Assembly (NCBI RefSeq): GCF_000376565.1
Contig: NZ_BARG01000029.1
Location: 1-64,000, forward strand
DNA: 64,000 bases
DNA from: Streptomyces hokutonensis
GTDB taxonomy: Bacteria > Actinomycetota > Actinomycetes > Streptomycetales > Streptomycetaceae
Direction of reading: 5' to 3'
The notes beneath the pieces were generated by a model. The model was given only the letters and a program-made list of their open reading frames with translations. It had not been told where the DNA came from and did not search any database. Shown in pieces: positions 18,201-25,927 of this stretch (positions are counted from its first letter, which is position 1; each line of letters opens with the position of its first letter). The translations under genes and the position numbers were made by a program.

Positions 18201-18479
18201 CTCCAGTCCGTGGCCGACGGGGTCGACCTGCCGGAACAGGTGGTCGCCCTGCGCGCGATGGGCTGCACCCACGGACAGGGCATGGCCTTCTCCGGACCGC
18301 TCGACGAGTACCGGCTGCGCCGGGCCCTGTCCTGCGGCCACTATCCGGTGCCGCACGGTCCCGCGGAGCCCGCGTTCGCGGGCGGCGCCCCGGGGGTGTA
18401 CACCAGTGGTGTGCCCGTCGTTTTCGGGGGCGGAACGGCCCTCCGCTCACATAATGAGACTCCCGTCCCACCCACTTGA
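15264..18479 (+). CDS. Membrane GGDEF protein with degenerate EAL domain
   Basis: This c-di-GMP protein has about 1071 residues from the ATG at 15264, or 1081 from the GTG at 15234. It has a Pro/Gln/Arg-rich N-terminus (about 1-115), roughly nine membrane helices (about 120-470), a PAS domain (about 485-590), then GGDEF and EAL domains. The GGDEF motif is intact (SRLGGDEFAAL, about residues 672-682). An RHGD inhibitory site lies exactly five residues upstream, so a feedback-inhibited diguanylate cyclase is predicted. The EAL domain has TQA at the signature position, DGFG in place of DDFG, and VADGVD in place of VAEGVE, so hydrolysis is unlikely. It lies directly upstream of ilvB. It corresponds by position to the S. 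coelicolor c-di-GMP protein SCO5511 (recalled, not checked). Confidence 0.9.
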   Translation: MDERSDAAGPPAATLAHRRAQTRPPRRSRQSQRSRQPRRSGRPAQPPQPSPPQAQRPPQARPSSAPGPAGPGSDTDREGPVSSPPSATTTLNAALRDRTSPGARQPGPPASGGWGLVQQLVLALVCAGYAVGSALDWGSRQVALIMGDFGLSAAAGTAAVSCFLYARSRRIRFRPAWLLFSLSSAMAALGNGVWGWYEVVLERTVPSPSFADLFFLCFAPPAIVGLLVLAKRPVTKAGWVCLALDAWLIGGSLLTLSWSLALAQAAKFDGPSVAHTALSLAYPLLDIALVSMVLALHFRRSSVNRTAVNTAIGALALTVMCDALFTSPLLHNNYHSGQLLDAGWFAGSLLLAYAPWAAPRHAQPEDDGHTRVVHEHRPGQRSGVQHPAPAPGGDHGRYPATRPIAGSLAALTPYLAAAVCTLGILYNVLNGRSPDRVVLITAGCVVLALVVRQGIMLLDNITLTQELAQKENHFRSLVQGSSDVIMIAAPNGILRYVSPAAAGVYGKAAEELVGNELASLIHPEDLGCVVHEVRRFLAASPFEESNTRIECRFRSGDGGWLNVESTVNRHHGGLIFNSRDVTERVRLQAQLQHNAEHDPLTDLPNRALFTRRVQQALSGRRSTDRGTAVLFIDLDGFKAVNDTIGHQAGDELLIQAARRLDGAVRHGDTASRLGGDEFAALIVGDGTRDRAARERHIMELADRLRITLSQPYLIDGNDVRVAASIGVAFAEPGLGAGELLRNADLAMYRAKGAGKGRVELYAPQMQQDVVRKAELATRLRAALHDGEFALLHQPVVSLTDGRITSVSTQARWRSSQGVLFTPAEFLRVAEDSDKTAELGRWMLEEAVEQAAERLAVGPTVSVAVRMSARRLLDKSMPLGSIEALLTRHGLPSGSLVIELSDTDPRVSLDELERRLTALRRLGVRIALDGFGSGYATITTLRRLPVDVLKLDRSLVEGVVESARLHKITSGLLRIAGDLGLQSVADGVDLPEQVVALRAMGCTHGQGMAFSGPLDEYRLRRALSCGHYPVPHGPAEPAFAGGAPGVYTSGVPVVFGGGTALRSHNETPVPPT

Positions 18480-18512
18480 CAGTCGGTGCGTGCCGGGGGG
18501 AGGGTCAGTCCC

Positions 18513-18554
18513 ATGCGCACCCGAATTCTCGTACTTGGAAAGCGCGTCGGCTGA
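18513..18554 (+). CDS. ilvB leader peptide
   Basis: The 13-residue peptide MRTRILVLGKRVG starts at an ATG behind a GGGGGAGGG ribosome binding site. Its control run is Ile-Leu-Val-Leu, encoded ATT CTC GTA CTT, and a Val follows. ATT, GTA and CTT are rare codons in this genome, as expected for a sensitive tRNA sensor. The peptide ends 54 bases before the terminator hairpin. It has no predicted function beyond controlling ribosome position. Confidence 0.8.
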   Translation: MRTRILVLGKRVG

Positions 18555-18608
18555 AGCTGGTGACCTCCGGACGGACCCGGAACTCCCAGCGACCGCACCC
18601 GGCGCGCT

Positions 18609-18642
18609 CCCCTCGCTTGCCTCACGGCACGAGGGGTTTTTT
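18609..18642 (+). terminator. Attenuator terminator of ilvB
   Basis: Arms CCCCTCG (18609-18615) and CGAGGGG (18630-18636), with an inner TGCC/GGCA stem, are followed by six T residues. A U-tract is unusual in this genome outside regulatory leaders, which supports conditional termination here. Confidence 0.85.
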
Positions 18643-18716
18643 GTTGCACAGGATCGAGTCGTGCAGCAGCAGAACCCCGCACAAACCTCGCAAAAACCCT
18701 CAGCATCGAGAAGAGA

Positions 18717-20570
18717 ATGACGATGACCGAGCAGGCCACCGGGGCCCATCCGCAGCCGCGGCCCCGATCCGGAGGACAGCCGTCCGCCCCCGAGCACGTC
18801 ACGGGCGCGCAGTCCCTCATCCGCTCTCTCGAGGAAGTCGGGGCCGACACGGTATTCGGCATCCCCGGCGGTGCGATCCTTCCGGCGTACGACCCGCTTA
18901 TGGACTCGACGCGGGTGCGTCACGTCCTGGTCCGGCACGAGCAGGGCGCGGGTCACGCGGCCACCGGCTACGCGCAGGCCACCGGCAAGGTCGGCGTCTG
19001 CATGGCCACCTCAGGGCCCGGCGCCACCAACCTGGTGACGCCGATCGCCGACGCGCACATGGACTCGGTGCCGCTCGTGGCGATCACCGGGCAGGTCGCG
19101 TCCAAGGCGATCGGTACGGACGCCTTCCAGGAGGCGGACATCGTCGGCATCACGATGCCGGTCACCAAGCACAACTTCCTGGTCACCAGGGCCGAGGACA
19201 TCCCGCGCGTCATCGCGCAGGCCTTCCACATCGCCTCCACCGGCCGCCCGGGACCGGTGCTGGTCGACATCGCGAAGGACGCCCTCCAGGCGAAGACCAC
19301 CTTCTCCTGGCCGCCGGTCATGGACCTGCCCGGCTACCGCCCGGTGACCAAGCCGCACGCCAAGCAGATCCGCGAGGCCGCCAAGCTGATCACCGCCGCG
19401 AAGCGGCCCGTCCTCTACGTCGGCGGCGGCGTCATCAAGGCGCACGCCACCGGCGAGCTGAAGGTCCTCGCGGAACTCACCGGAGCGCCCGTCGTCACCA
19501 CCCTGATGGCGCGCGGCGCATTCCCCGACAGTCACGAGCTGCACGTGGGAATGCCGGGCATGCACGGTTCGGTCACCGCCGTCACCGCGCTGCAGAAGAG
19601 CGACCTGATCGTCGCCCTCGGAGCCCGCTTCGACGACCGCGTCACCGGCAAGCTGGACAGCTTCGCGCCGTACGCCAAGATCGTCCACGCCGACATCGAC
19701 CCGGCCGAGATCGGCAAGAACCGCGCCGCCGACGTGCCGATCGTCGGGGACGCCCGCGAGGTCATCGCCGACCTGGTCCAGGCCGTGCAGAAGGAGCACA
19801 GCGAGGGGCACACGGGCGACTACACCGCCTGGTGGAAGGACCTCAACCGCTGGCGCGAGACCTACCCGCTCGGCTACGACCAGCCCGACGACGGCTCGCT
19901 CTCCCCGCAGCAGGTCATCGAGCGGATCGGCCAACTCGCCCCGGAGAACACGATCTTCGCGGCGGGCGTCGGCCAGCACCAGATGTGGGCCTCGCAGTTC
20001 ATCAAGTACGAGAAGCCCGCGACCTGGCTCAACTCCGGCGGCGCCGGAACCATGGGCTACGCGGTCCCGGCCGCGATGGGCGCCAAGGCCGGGGCCCCCG
20101 AGCAGACGGTCTGGGCGATCGACGGCGACGGCTGCTTCCAGATGACCAACCAGGAACTCACCACCTGCGCCCTGAACAACATCCCGATCAAGGTCGCCAT
20201 CATCAACAACGGCGCCCTCGGCATGGTCCGCCAGTGGCAGACCCTGTTCTACAACCAGCGCTACTCCAACACCGTGCTGCACAGCGGCCCGGAGGCGGAC
20301 GGCAAGCAGCCGAGCGCGGGCACCCGCATCCCCGACTTCGTCAAGCTGTCGGAGGCGATGGGCTGTTACGCGATCCGCTGCGAGTCCCCCGACGACCTCG
20401 ACAAGGTCATCGAGGAGGCGAACTCGATCAACGACCGCCCCGTCGTGATCGACTTCATCGTCCACGAGGACGCCATGGTGTGGCCGATGGTCGCCGCCGG
20501 CACCTCGAACGACGAGGTCATGTTCGCCCGGGACGTCCGCCCCGACTTCGGCGACAACGAAGACGACTGA
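18717..20570 (+). CDS. ilvB: Acetolactate (acetohydroxyacid) synthase, large subunit
   Basis: This 617-residue ThDP enzyme makes 2-acetolactate or 2-aceto-2-hydroxybutyrate, the first common step of Val/Leu/Ile synthesis. The activating Glu is in VRHEQGAGHAATGYA, the FAD/central domain spans about residues 215-370, and the ThDP/Mg motif begins GDGCFQMTNQELTTC and runs to INN. A Pro/Gln-rich N-terminal segment of about 35 residues precedes the conserved fold. The ATG at 18717 is chosen after GAAGAGA; another ATG follows six bases later. It heads ilvB-ilvN-ilvC and is controlled by the leader described above. Confidence 0.97.
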   Translation: MTMTEQATGAHPQPRPRSGGQPSAPEHVTGAQSLIRSLEEVGADTVFGIPGGAILPAYDPLMDSTRVRHVLVRHEQGAGHAATGYAQATGKVGVCMATSGPGATNLVTPIADAHMDSVPLVAITGQVASKAIGTDAFQEADIVGITMPVTKHNFLVTRAEDIPRVIAQAFHIASTGRPGPVLVDIAKDALQAKTTFSWPPVMDLPGYRPVTKPHAKQIREAAKLITAAKRPVLYVGGGVIKAHATGELKVLAELTGAPVVTTLMARGAFPDSHELHVGMPGMHGSVTAVTALQKSDLIVALGARFDDRVTGKLDSFAPYAKIVHADIDPAEIGKNRAADVPIVGDAREVIADLVQAVQKEHSEGHTGDYTAWWKDLNRWRETYPLGYDQPDDGSLSPQQVIERIGQLAPENTIFAAGVGQHQMWASQFIKYEKPATWLNSGGAGTMGYAVPAAMGAKAGAPEQTVWAIDGDGCFQMTNQELTTCALNNIPIKVAIINNGALGMVRQWQTLFYNQRYSNTVLHSGPEADGKQPSAGTRIPDFVKLSEAMGCYAIRCESPDDLDKVIEEANSINDRPVVIDFIVHEDAMVWPMVAAGTSNDEVMFARDVRPDFGDNEDD

Positions 20571-20590
20571 GCGAGAGAGACCACAGAGAA

Positions 20591-21118
20591 ATGTCCAAGC
20601 ACACGCTCTCCGTCCTGGTGGAGAACAAGCCAGGTGTCCTCGCCCGGATCACCGCCCTGTTCTCCCGGCGCGGCTTCAACATCGACTCCCTCGCCGTCGG
20701 AGTCACCGAGCACCCCGACATCTCCCGCATCACGATCGTGGTGAACGTGATCGAGGCACTCCCGCTCGAACAGGTCACCAAGCAGCTCAACAAGCTCGTC
20801 AACGTGCTGAAGATCGTCGAACTGGAGCCGGGTTCCGCCGTTCAGCGCGAACTCGTTCTGGTGAAGGTGCGCGCCGACAACGAGACGCGCTCCCAGATCG
20901 TCGAGATCGTCCAGCTCTTCCGCGCCAAGACCGTCGACGTCTCCCCGGAGGCCGTCACCATCGAGGCCACCGGCTCCAGCGACAAGCTGACCGCCATGCT
21001 CAAGATGCTGGAGCCGTACGGCATCAAGGAGCTGGTCCAGTCCGGCACGATCGCCATCGGCCGCGGCGCGCGCTCCATCACCGACCGCTCGCTGCGCGCG
21101 CTCGACCGCTCCGCGTAG
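20591..21118 (+). CDS. ilvN: Acetolactate synthase, small regulatory subunit
   Basis: The 175-residue product has an N-terminal ACT domain (LSVLVENKPGVLARITALFSRRGFNIDSL, about residues 4-80) and the C-terminal IlvN domain (about 85-160). The subunit activates IlvB and confers feedback inhibition by valine through its ACT dimer. The ATG at 20591 is 20 bases after the ilvB stop, with GAGAGA upstream. The same reading frame is open far upstream across ilvB, but that part is out-of-frame shadow, not a fusion. Confidence 0.96.
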   Translation: MSKHTLSVLVENKPGVLARITALFSRRGFNIDSLAVGVTEHPDISRITIVVNVIEALPLEQVTKQLNKLVNVLKIVELEPGSAVQRELVLVKVRADNETRSQIVEIVQLFRAKTVDVSPEAVTIEATGSSDKLTAMLKMLEPYGIKELVQSGTIAIGRGARSITDRSLRALDRSA

Positions 21119-21229
21119 ACCCGTGTGCGGGCGGCCCCGGCCGCCCGCATTCCGAGACCCCCGAACTTCGATTCCGCCCGCCGTCATACGGTGGGACGCA
21201 ACACCTGCACACCAAGGAGAGAACCCAAA

Positions 21230-22228
21230 GTGGCCGAGCTGTTCTACGACGCCGACGCCGACCTGTCCATCATCCAGGGCCGCAAGGTCGCGGTCATCGG
21301 CTACGGCAGCCAGGGCCACGCCCACGCGCTGTCGCTCCGTGACTCGGGTGTCGACGTCCGAGTCGGTCTGCACGAGGGCTCCAAGTCCAAGGCGAAGGCC
21401 GAGGAGCAGGGCCTGCGCGTGGTGACGCCCTCCGAGGCCGCCGCCGAGGCCGACGTCATCATGATCCTCGTGCCGGACCCGATCCAGGCCCAGGTCTACG
21501 AGGAGTCCATCAAGGACAACCTCAAGGACGGCGACGCGCTGTTCTTCGGCCACGGCCTGAACATCCGCTTCGACTTCATCAAGCCGCCGGCCGGCGTCGA
21601 CGTCTGCATGGTTGCCCCCAAGGGCCCGGGCCACCTGGTGCGCCGCCAGTACGAGGAGGGCCGCGGCGTTCCGTGTATCGCGGCCGTCGAGCAGGACGCG
21701 ACCGGCAACGGCTTCGCGCTCGCGCTGTCGTACGCGAAGGGCATCGGCGGCACCCGCGCCGGCGTCATCAAGACGACCTTCACCGAGGAGACCGAGACCG
21801 ACCTGTTCGGTGAGCAGGCCGTTCTCTGCGGTGGTACGGCCGCGCTGGTCAAGGCCGGTTTCGAGACGCTGACCGAGGCCGGCTACCAGCCCGAGATCGC
21901 GTACTTCGAGTGCCTGCACGAGCTGAAGCTCATCGTCGACCTCATGTACGAGGGCGGCCTGGAGAAGATGCGCTGGTCGATCTCCGAGACCGCCGAGTGG
22001 GGCGACTACGTCACCGGCCCGCGGATCATCACGGACGAGACCAAGGCCACGATGAAGCAGGTCCTCGCCGAGATCCAGGACGGCACGTTCGCGCGTGAGT
22101 GGATGGCCGAGTACCACGGTGGCCTGAAGAAGTACAACGAGTACAAGCAGAAGGACGCCGAGTCCCTGCTGGAGACCACCGGCAAGCAGCTCCGCAAGCT
22201 GATGAGCTGGGTCGACGAAGAGGCGTAA
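21230..22228 (+). CDS. ilvC: Ketol-acid reductoisomerase
   Basis: This 332-residue class I enzyme converts acetolactate and acetohydroxybutyrate to dihydroxy acids by an alkyl shift and NADPH reduction. The N-terminal Rossmann motif GYGSQGHAHALSLRDSG is at about residues 24-40. The knotted C-terminal domain carries the Mg ligands in the family motifs FGEQAVLCGG and YFECLHELKLIVDLMYEGG. The start is the GTG at 21230 behind AAGGAGAG. It lies 111 bases after ilvN and ends at a good hairpin. Confidence 0.97.
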   Translation: MAELFYDADADLSIIQGRKVAVIGYGSQGHAHALSLRDSGVDVRVGLHEGSKSKAKAEEQGLRVVTPSEAAAEADVIMILVPDPIQAQVYEESIKDNLKDGDALFFGHGLNIRFDFIKPPAGVDVCMVAPKGPGHLVRRQYEEGRGVPCIAAVEQDATGNGFALALSYAKGIGGTRAGVIKTTFTEETETDLFGEQAVLCGGTAALVKAGFETLTEAGYQPEIAYFECLHELKLIVDLMYEGGLEKMRWSISETAEWGDYVTGPRIITDETKATMKQVLAEIQDGTFAREWMAEYHGGLKKYNEYKQKDAESLLETTGKQLRKLMSWVDEEA

Positions 22229-22241
22229 GCCCCGGGGCCGA

Positions 22242-22270
22242 GGGGCCGGAGCAACAGCTCCGGCCCCTTT
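22242..22270 (+). terminator. Hairpin terminator after ilvC
   Basis: Arms GGGGCCGGAGC (22242-22252) and GCTCCGGCCCC (22257-22267) are perfectly paired around an aaca loop and followed by TTT. It begins 13 bases after the ilvC stop and closes the ilvBNC transcript. Confidence 0.85.
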
Positions 22271-22460
22271 GTCCAACCCGTCCAGCCTCGGACGGGTGAT
22301 CCTTCCGCAGAGGCGTAAGACGACTGTCGGAGCGCCACTACACTGCCGTACTACATACGCGTCAGGCCCACAGCGTCGTGCGTCTCCACGCGGCCCGTAC
22401 CTCCACCGCCTGCGGCCGTCGGGACGGCCGTCCGCACGCAATGGACTTGTGAGGACTCAC

Positions 22461-24050
22461 GTGAGCTCGAAACCTGTCGTACTCATCGCTGAAGAGCTGT
22501 CGCCCGCGACGGTGGACGCCCTCGGCCCGGACTTCGAGATCCGCCACTGCAACGGCGCCGACCGGGGCGAGCTGCTCCCCGCGATCGCCGACGTGGACGC
22601 GATCCTGATCCGTTCGGCCACCAAGGTCGACGCCGAAGCGGTCGCCGCCGCACGGAAGCTGAAGGTCGTCGCACGAGCCGGCGTCGGCCTGGACAACGTG
22701 GACGTCTCCGCCGCCACCAAGGCCGGCGTGATGGTCGTCAACGCCCCCACCTCGAACATCGTCACCGCCGCCGAGCTGGCCTGCGGTCTGCTGCTGGCGA
22801 CCGCACGCCACATCCCGCAGGCCAACGCCGCGCTGAAGAACGGCGAGTGGAAGCGCAGCAAGTACACGGGCGTCGAGCTGGCCGAGAAGACCCTCGGCGT
22901 CGTCGGCCTCGGCCGCATCGGCGCGCTCGTCGCGCAGCGCATGTCCGCGTTCGGGATGAAGGTCGTCGCCTACGACCCCTACATCCAGCCCGCGCGGGCC
23001 GCGCAGATGGGCGTCAAGATCCTGTCGCTCGACGAGCTGCTCGAAGTCTCCGACTTCATCACCGTGCACCTGCCCAAGACCCCGGAGACGGTCGGTCTGA
23101 TCGGCGACGAGGCGCTGCGCAAGGTCAAGCCGACCGTCCGCATCGTCAACGCCGCGCGCGGCGGGATCGTCGACGAGGAGGCGCTGTACTCCGCGCTCAA
23201 GGAGGGCCGCGTCGCCGGCGCCGGCCTCGACGTGTACGCGAAGGAGCCCTGCACCGACTCCCCGCTCTTCGAGTTCGACCAGGTCGTCTCCACCCCGCAC
23301 CTCGGCGCCTCCACGGACGAGGCCCAGGAGAAGGCCGGTGTCTCGGTCGCCAAGTCGGTGCGCCTCGCGCTCGCCGGTGAACTCGTCCCCGACGCGGTCA
23401 ACGTCCAGGGCGGAGTCATCGCCGAGGACGTCAAGCCCGGCCTGCCGCTCGCCGAGAAGCTCGGCCGCATCTTCACCGCCCTCGCGGGCGAGGTCGCGGT
23501 CCGCCTCGACGTCGAGGTCTACGGCGAGATCACCCAGCACGACGTCAAGGTGCTCGAACTCTCCGCTCTCAAGGGCGTGTTCGAGGACGTCGTCGACGAG
23601 ACCGTGTCGTACGTCAACGCCCCGCTGTTCGCGCAGGAGCGCGGCGTCGAGGTACGGCTGACGACCAGCTCCGAGTCCGCCGACCACCGCAACGTCGTCA
23701 CCGTGCGCGGCACGCTGAGCAGCGGCGAGGAGGTCGCGGTCTCCGGCACGCTGGCCGGCCCCAAGAACCTCCAGAAGATCGTCGCGGTCGGCGACTACGA
23801 CGTCGACCTCGCGCTCGCCGACCACATGGTGGTGCTGCGGTACGAGGACCGTCCCGGTGTCGTCGGCACGGTCGGCCGTATCTTCGGTGAGTCCGGGATC
23901 AACATCGCCGGTATGCAGGTGTCGCGGTCGGTCGCGGGTGGCGAGGCGCTGGCCGTGCTGACGGTCGACGACACGGTTGCCGCGGGCGTGCTGGCGGAGG
24001 TGGCCGAGGAGATCGGCGCGACGTCGGCTCGTTCGGTCAACCTCGTCTGA
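22461..24050 (+). CDS. serA: D-3-phosphoglycerate dehydrogenase, ACT-domain type
   Basis: The 529-residue long form of SerA oxidises 3-phosphoglycerate at the first step of serine synthesis. The NAD motif VVGLGRIGALVA is at about residues 150-161. The catalytic Arg lies in NAARGGIVDEEAL and the His in STPHLGAST. An intervening ASB domain (about 315-445) and a C-terminal ACT domain (YEDRPGVVGTVGRIFGES, about 455-529) bind serine for feedback inhibition. The start is the GTG at 22461 behind GAGGA. It has its own long leader (22271-22460), which contains a 12-bp palindrome but no clear attenuator. Confidence 0.96.
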   Translation: MSSKPVVLIAEELSPATVDALGPDFEIRHCNGADRGELLPAIADVDAILIRSATKVDAEAVAAARKLKVVARAGVGLDNVDVSAATKAGVMVVNAPTSNIVTAAELACGLLLATARHIPQANAALKNGEWKRSKYTGVELAEKTLGVVGLGRIGALVAQRMSAFGMKVVAYDPYIQPARAAQMGVKILSLDELLEVSDFITVHLPKTPETVGLIGDEALRKVKPTVRIVNAARGGIVDEEALYSALKEGRVAGAGLDVYAKEPCTDSPLFEFDQVVSTPHLGASTDEAQEKAGVSVAKSVRLALAGELVPDAVNVQGGVIAEDVKPGLPLAEKLGRIFTALAGEVAVRLDVEVYGEITQHDVKVLELSALKGVFEDVVDETVSYVNAPLFAQERGVEVRLTTSSESADHRNVVTVRGTLSSGEEVAVSGTLAGPKNLQKIVAVGDYDVDLALADHMVVLRYEDRPGVVGTVGRIFGESGINIAGMQVSRSVAGGEALAVLTVDDTVAAGVLAEVAEEIGATSARSVNLV

Positions 24051-24059
24051 TCCTGGTCT

Positions 24060-24252
24060 GGTGTTGAGGTGGTGCTGGGGGCTCCGCCCCCAGACCCCCG
24101 ATCGGCCCTGAAGGGGCCTCGTCCTCAAACTCCCCCAGAGGGGGACCCCCAACGGGCTGGATTTTGCCGGCCTGCGTTGAAAGGGCACCGACCGCGTTTG
24201 TACGTGAACGCCGGGCGGGTCGAGGAGAGAATCCTCAACCCGCCCGGCGTTG
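24060..24252. terminator. GC-rich repeat tract and bidirectional hairpin between serA and the MFS gene
   Basis: From 24070 to 24155 the sequence is made of short complementary C- and G-tracts (for example 24078-24096 and 24130-24152), a style common in Streptomyces dispersed repeats. At 24207-24251, perfect 14-base arms AACGCCGGGCGGGT and its complement enclose a second inner stem (GAGGA/TCCTC). This hairpin can terminate serA from the left and the convergent exporter from the right. Confidence 0.75.
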
Positions 24253-24267
24253 CTGTGTGTTGGGGTC

Positions 24268-25830
24268 TCACGCCTGTGCTTCCTGCGGCTCCGCCGCCAC
24301 CCGCTCCGGTGCCTGCACCCGCAGCCCCCGCAGGGTCCGCGTCGCCGCGATCGCCGCGCCCAGCAGCAGTACCGCGCCCGCGATCGCCGCTCCGTGCATG
24401 CCGTCGGTGAAAGCCTCCCGTGCGGTCGCTGTCAGGGCATCTCCCGTGTGCCCCGGTAGCTGTCGGGCGACGGCCAGTGCGCCGCCGAGGGTTTCGTGGG
24501 CCGGGGCGGGGGCCGAGGACGGGATGCCGTGGCGGTAGAGGGCCGTACCGATGGAGCCGAGGACTGCCATGCCGAGCGCGCCGCCGAACTCCGCGCCCGT
24601 CTCCATCAGCGAGGACGCTACGCCCGCCTTCTCCACCGGGGCGCTGCCCATCGCGAGGTCCATGATCTGGGACATCACCATGACGATCCCGGAGGCGAGG
24701 ACTCCGGCGGCGGCCAGGGCGAGCCAGAGGGAGTCGGTGCCGGTGAGGGCGAGCATGCCGTAGCCGCCGGAAGCGAGGGCGAAGCCGGTCGCGACGACGT
24801 AGGCGCGGTCGACTCCCTTCTGTACAAGGGTTGTTGCGAGCGGGGCCGCCGCGCCGATCGGCACCGAGGGGAGCAGCGCCCACAGGGCCGCCTCCATCGC
24901 GCTCTTGCCGAGCACGGACTGCAGGTACTGCGTGGTGAAGAAGGCCGAGCCCATCATCCCGAAGGCGGAGATGAGGTTGAGGAGGACGGAGGGGGCGAAG
25001 CCGCGGGCCCGGAAGAGGGTCGGGTCGATCATCGGGGAGGCGGTGGTGCGCTGGCGGTGGACGAAGAGCGTGGCGAAGAGCAGGCCGACCGTGATCGAGA
25101 CGACGTACTGGACGTGCCAGCCCTCGGACGGGATCTCCTTGAGGCCGTAGATCACGGGCAGGACCGCGGCCAGGGACAGCGGGACGCTCGGCCAGTCGAA
25201 GCGGCCGGGGGCCGGGTTCTTCGACTCGGGGAGCAGGAACGGGCCGATGAGCAGGAGCAGGGCCATCGCGGGGAGGTTGATCAGGAAGACCGAGCCCCAC
25301 CAGAAGTACTGGACCAGGACACCGCTCAGCACCGAGCCGAGCGCGACACCGGCGGTCATCACGCCTGACCACAGACCGATCGCCTTCGCGCGCTGGCCGG
25401 GGTCGGTGAACATCGTGCGCAGCAGCGCCATCGTCGAGGGCATCAGGGTCGCGCCGCCGATGCCGAGGACCGCGCGGGCGGCGATCAGGGTCTCGGCGCT
25501 GTTCGCGTAGGCGGCGACAAAGGACGCGGTGCCGAAGGCGGCCGCGCCGATCAGGAGGAGCCGGCGGCGGCCGATGCGGTCGCCGATCGAGCCCATCGTC
25601 ATCAGCAGGCCGGCCAGGACGAAGGCGTAGATGTCGAAGATCCACAGCTGCTGGGTGCCGCTCGGCTCCAGGTCCGCGCTGATCGCCGGGATGGCGAAGT
25701 AGAGGACGGAGACGTCCATGGAGACCAGCAGCAGCGGGAGCATCAGGACGCCGAGGGCGGTCCATTCGCGGCGCCCGGCAAGGGAGTCGGGGGTGCTCGC
25801 GGGGTTCGTCGAGCTCGGTGAGTTCGTCAT
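24268..25830 (-). CDS. MFS drug exporter, DHA2 (14-helix) type
   Basis: This 520-residue proton antiporter has about 14 membrane helices. Typical signatures are LLVSMDVSVLYFAIPAI in helix 1, the motif A loop GSIGDRIGRRRLLLIG, and RAVLGIGGATLMPSTMALL. The motif C-like GVALGSVLSGVLVQ is also present. It most resembles QacA/EmrB-like exporters of lipophilic cations and antibiotics. It is divergent from the TetR gene 97 bases away, the usual arrangement for a repressor controlling an efflux pump. The substrate is unknown. Confidence 0.9.
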   Translation of the reverse strand: MTNSPSSTNPASTPDSLAGRREWTALGVLMLPLLLVSMDVSVLYFAIPAISADLEPSGTQQLWIFDIYAFVLAGLLMTMGSIGDRIGRRRLLLIGAAAFGTASFVAAYANSAETLIAARAVLGIGGATLMPSTMALLRTMFTDPGQRAKAIGLWSGVMTAGVALGSVLSGVLVQYFWWGSVFLINLPAMALLLLIGPFLLPESKNPAPGRFDWPSVPLSLAAVLPVIYGLKEIPSEGWHVQYVVSITVGLLFATLFVHRQRTTASPMIDPTLFRARGFAPSVLLNLISAFGMMGSAFFTTQYLQSVLGKSAMEAALWALLPSVPIGAAAPLATTLVQKGVDRAYVVATGFALASGGYGMLALTGTDSLWLALAAAGVLASGIVMVMSQIMDLAMGSAPVEKAGVASSLMETGAEFGGALGMAVLGSIGTALYRHGIPSSAPAPAHETLGGALAVARQLPGHTGDALTATAREAFTDGMHGAAIAGAVLLLGAAIAATRTLRGLRVQAPERVAAEPQEAQA

Positions 25831-25927
25831 GGCAGTGAATGTACGCGCGTCTTAAACGCTTGTCTAGAACGGATGTGTAAGTCGCACGTATAGGACGGCT
25901 GTATGGATCGGCGGTAGGGTGACGGGC

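Larger units (their letters stand above)
18450..18716 (+). promoter_or_regulatory. ilvB leader region with transcription attenuator
   Basis: This 237-base gap holds a -10-like CATAAT at 18450-18455 (inside the end of the upstream gene), a leader ORF at 18513-18554, and a rho-independent terminator at 18609-18642 before the ilvB ATG. Together these form a classical attenuator. When charged branched-chain tRNAs are scarce, a ribosome stalled on the leader would favour read-through into ilvBNC. Attenuation of ilvB in actinobacteria has been described; the features listed are visible directly. Confidence 0.8.

Noticed and set aside
18476..21118. 880-codon frame that seems to fuse an upstream region to ilvN
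   Set aside because: The part before 20591 is out-of-frame shadow of ilvB. The true ilvN start is the ATG at 20591.
22441..22452. Three-codon ORF (Met-Asp-Leu) just before serA
   Set aside because: Too short to judge; no hairpin or serine codons suggest regulation.
22362..24188. 608-codon antisense frame opposite serA
   Set aside because: It mirrors serA, which has full conserved motifs. The product is low-complexity Asp/Val/Gly/Arg sequence.
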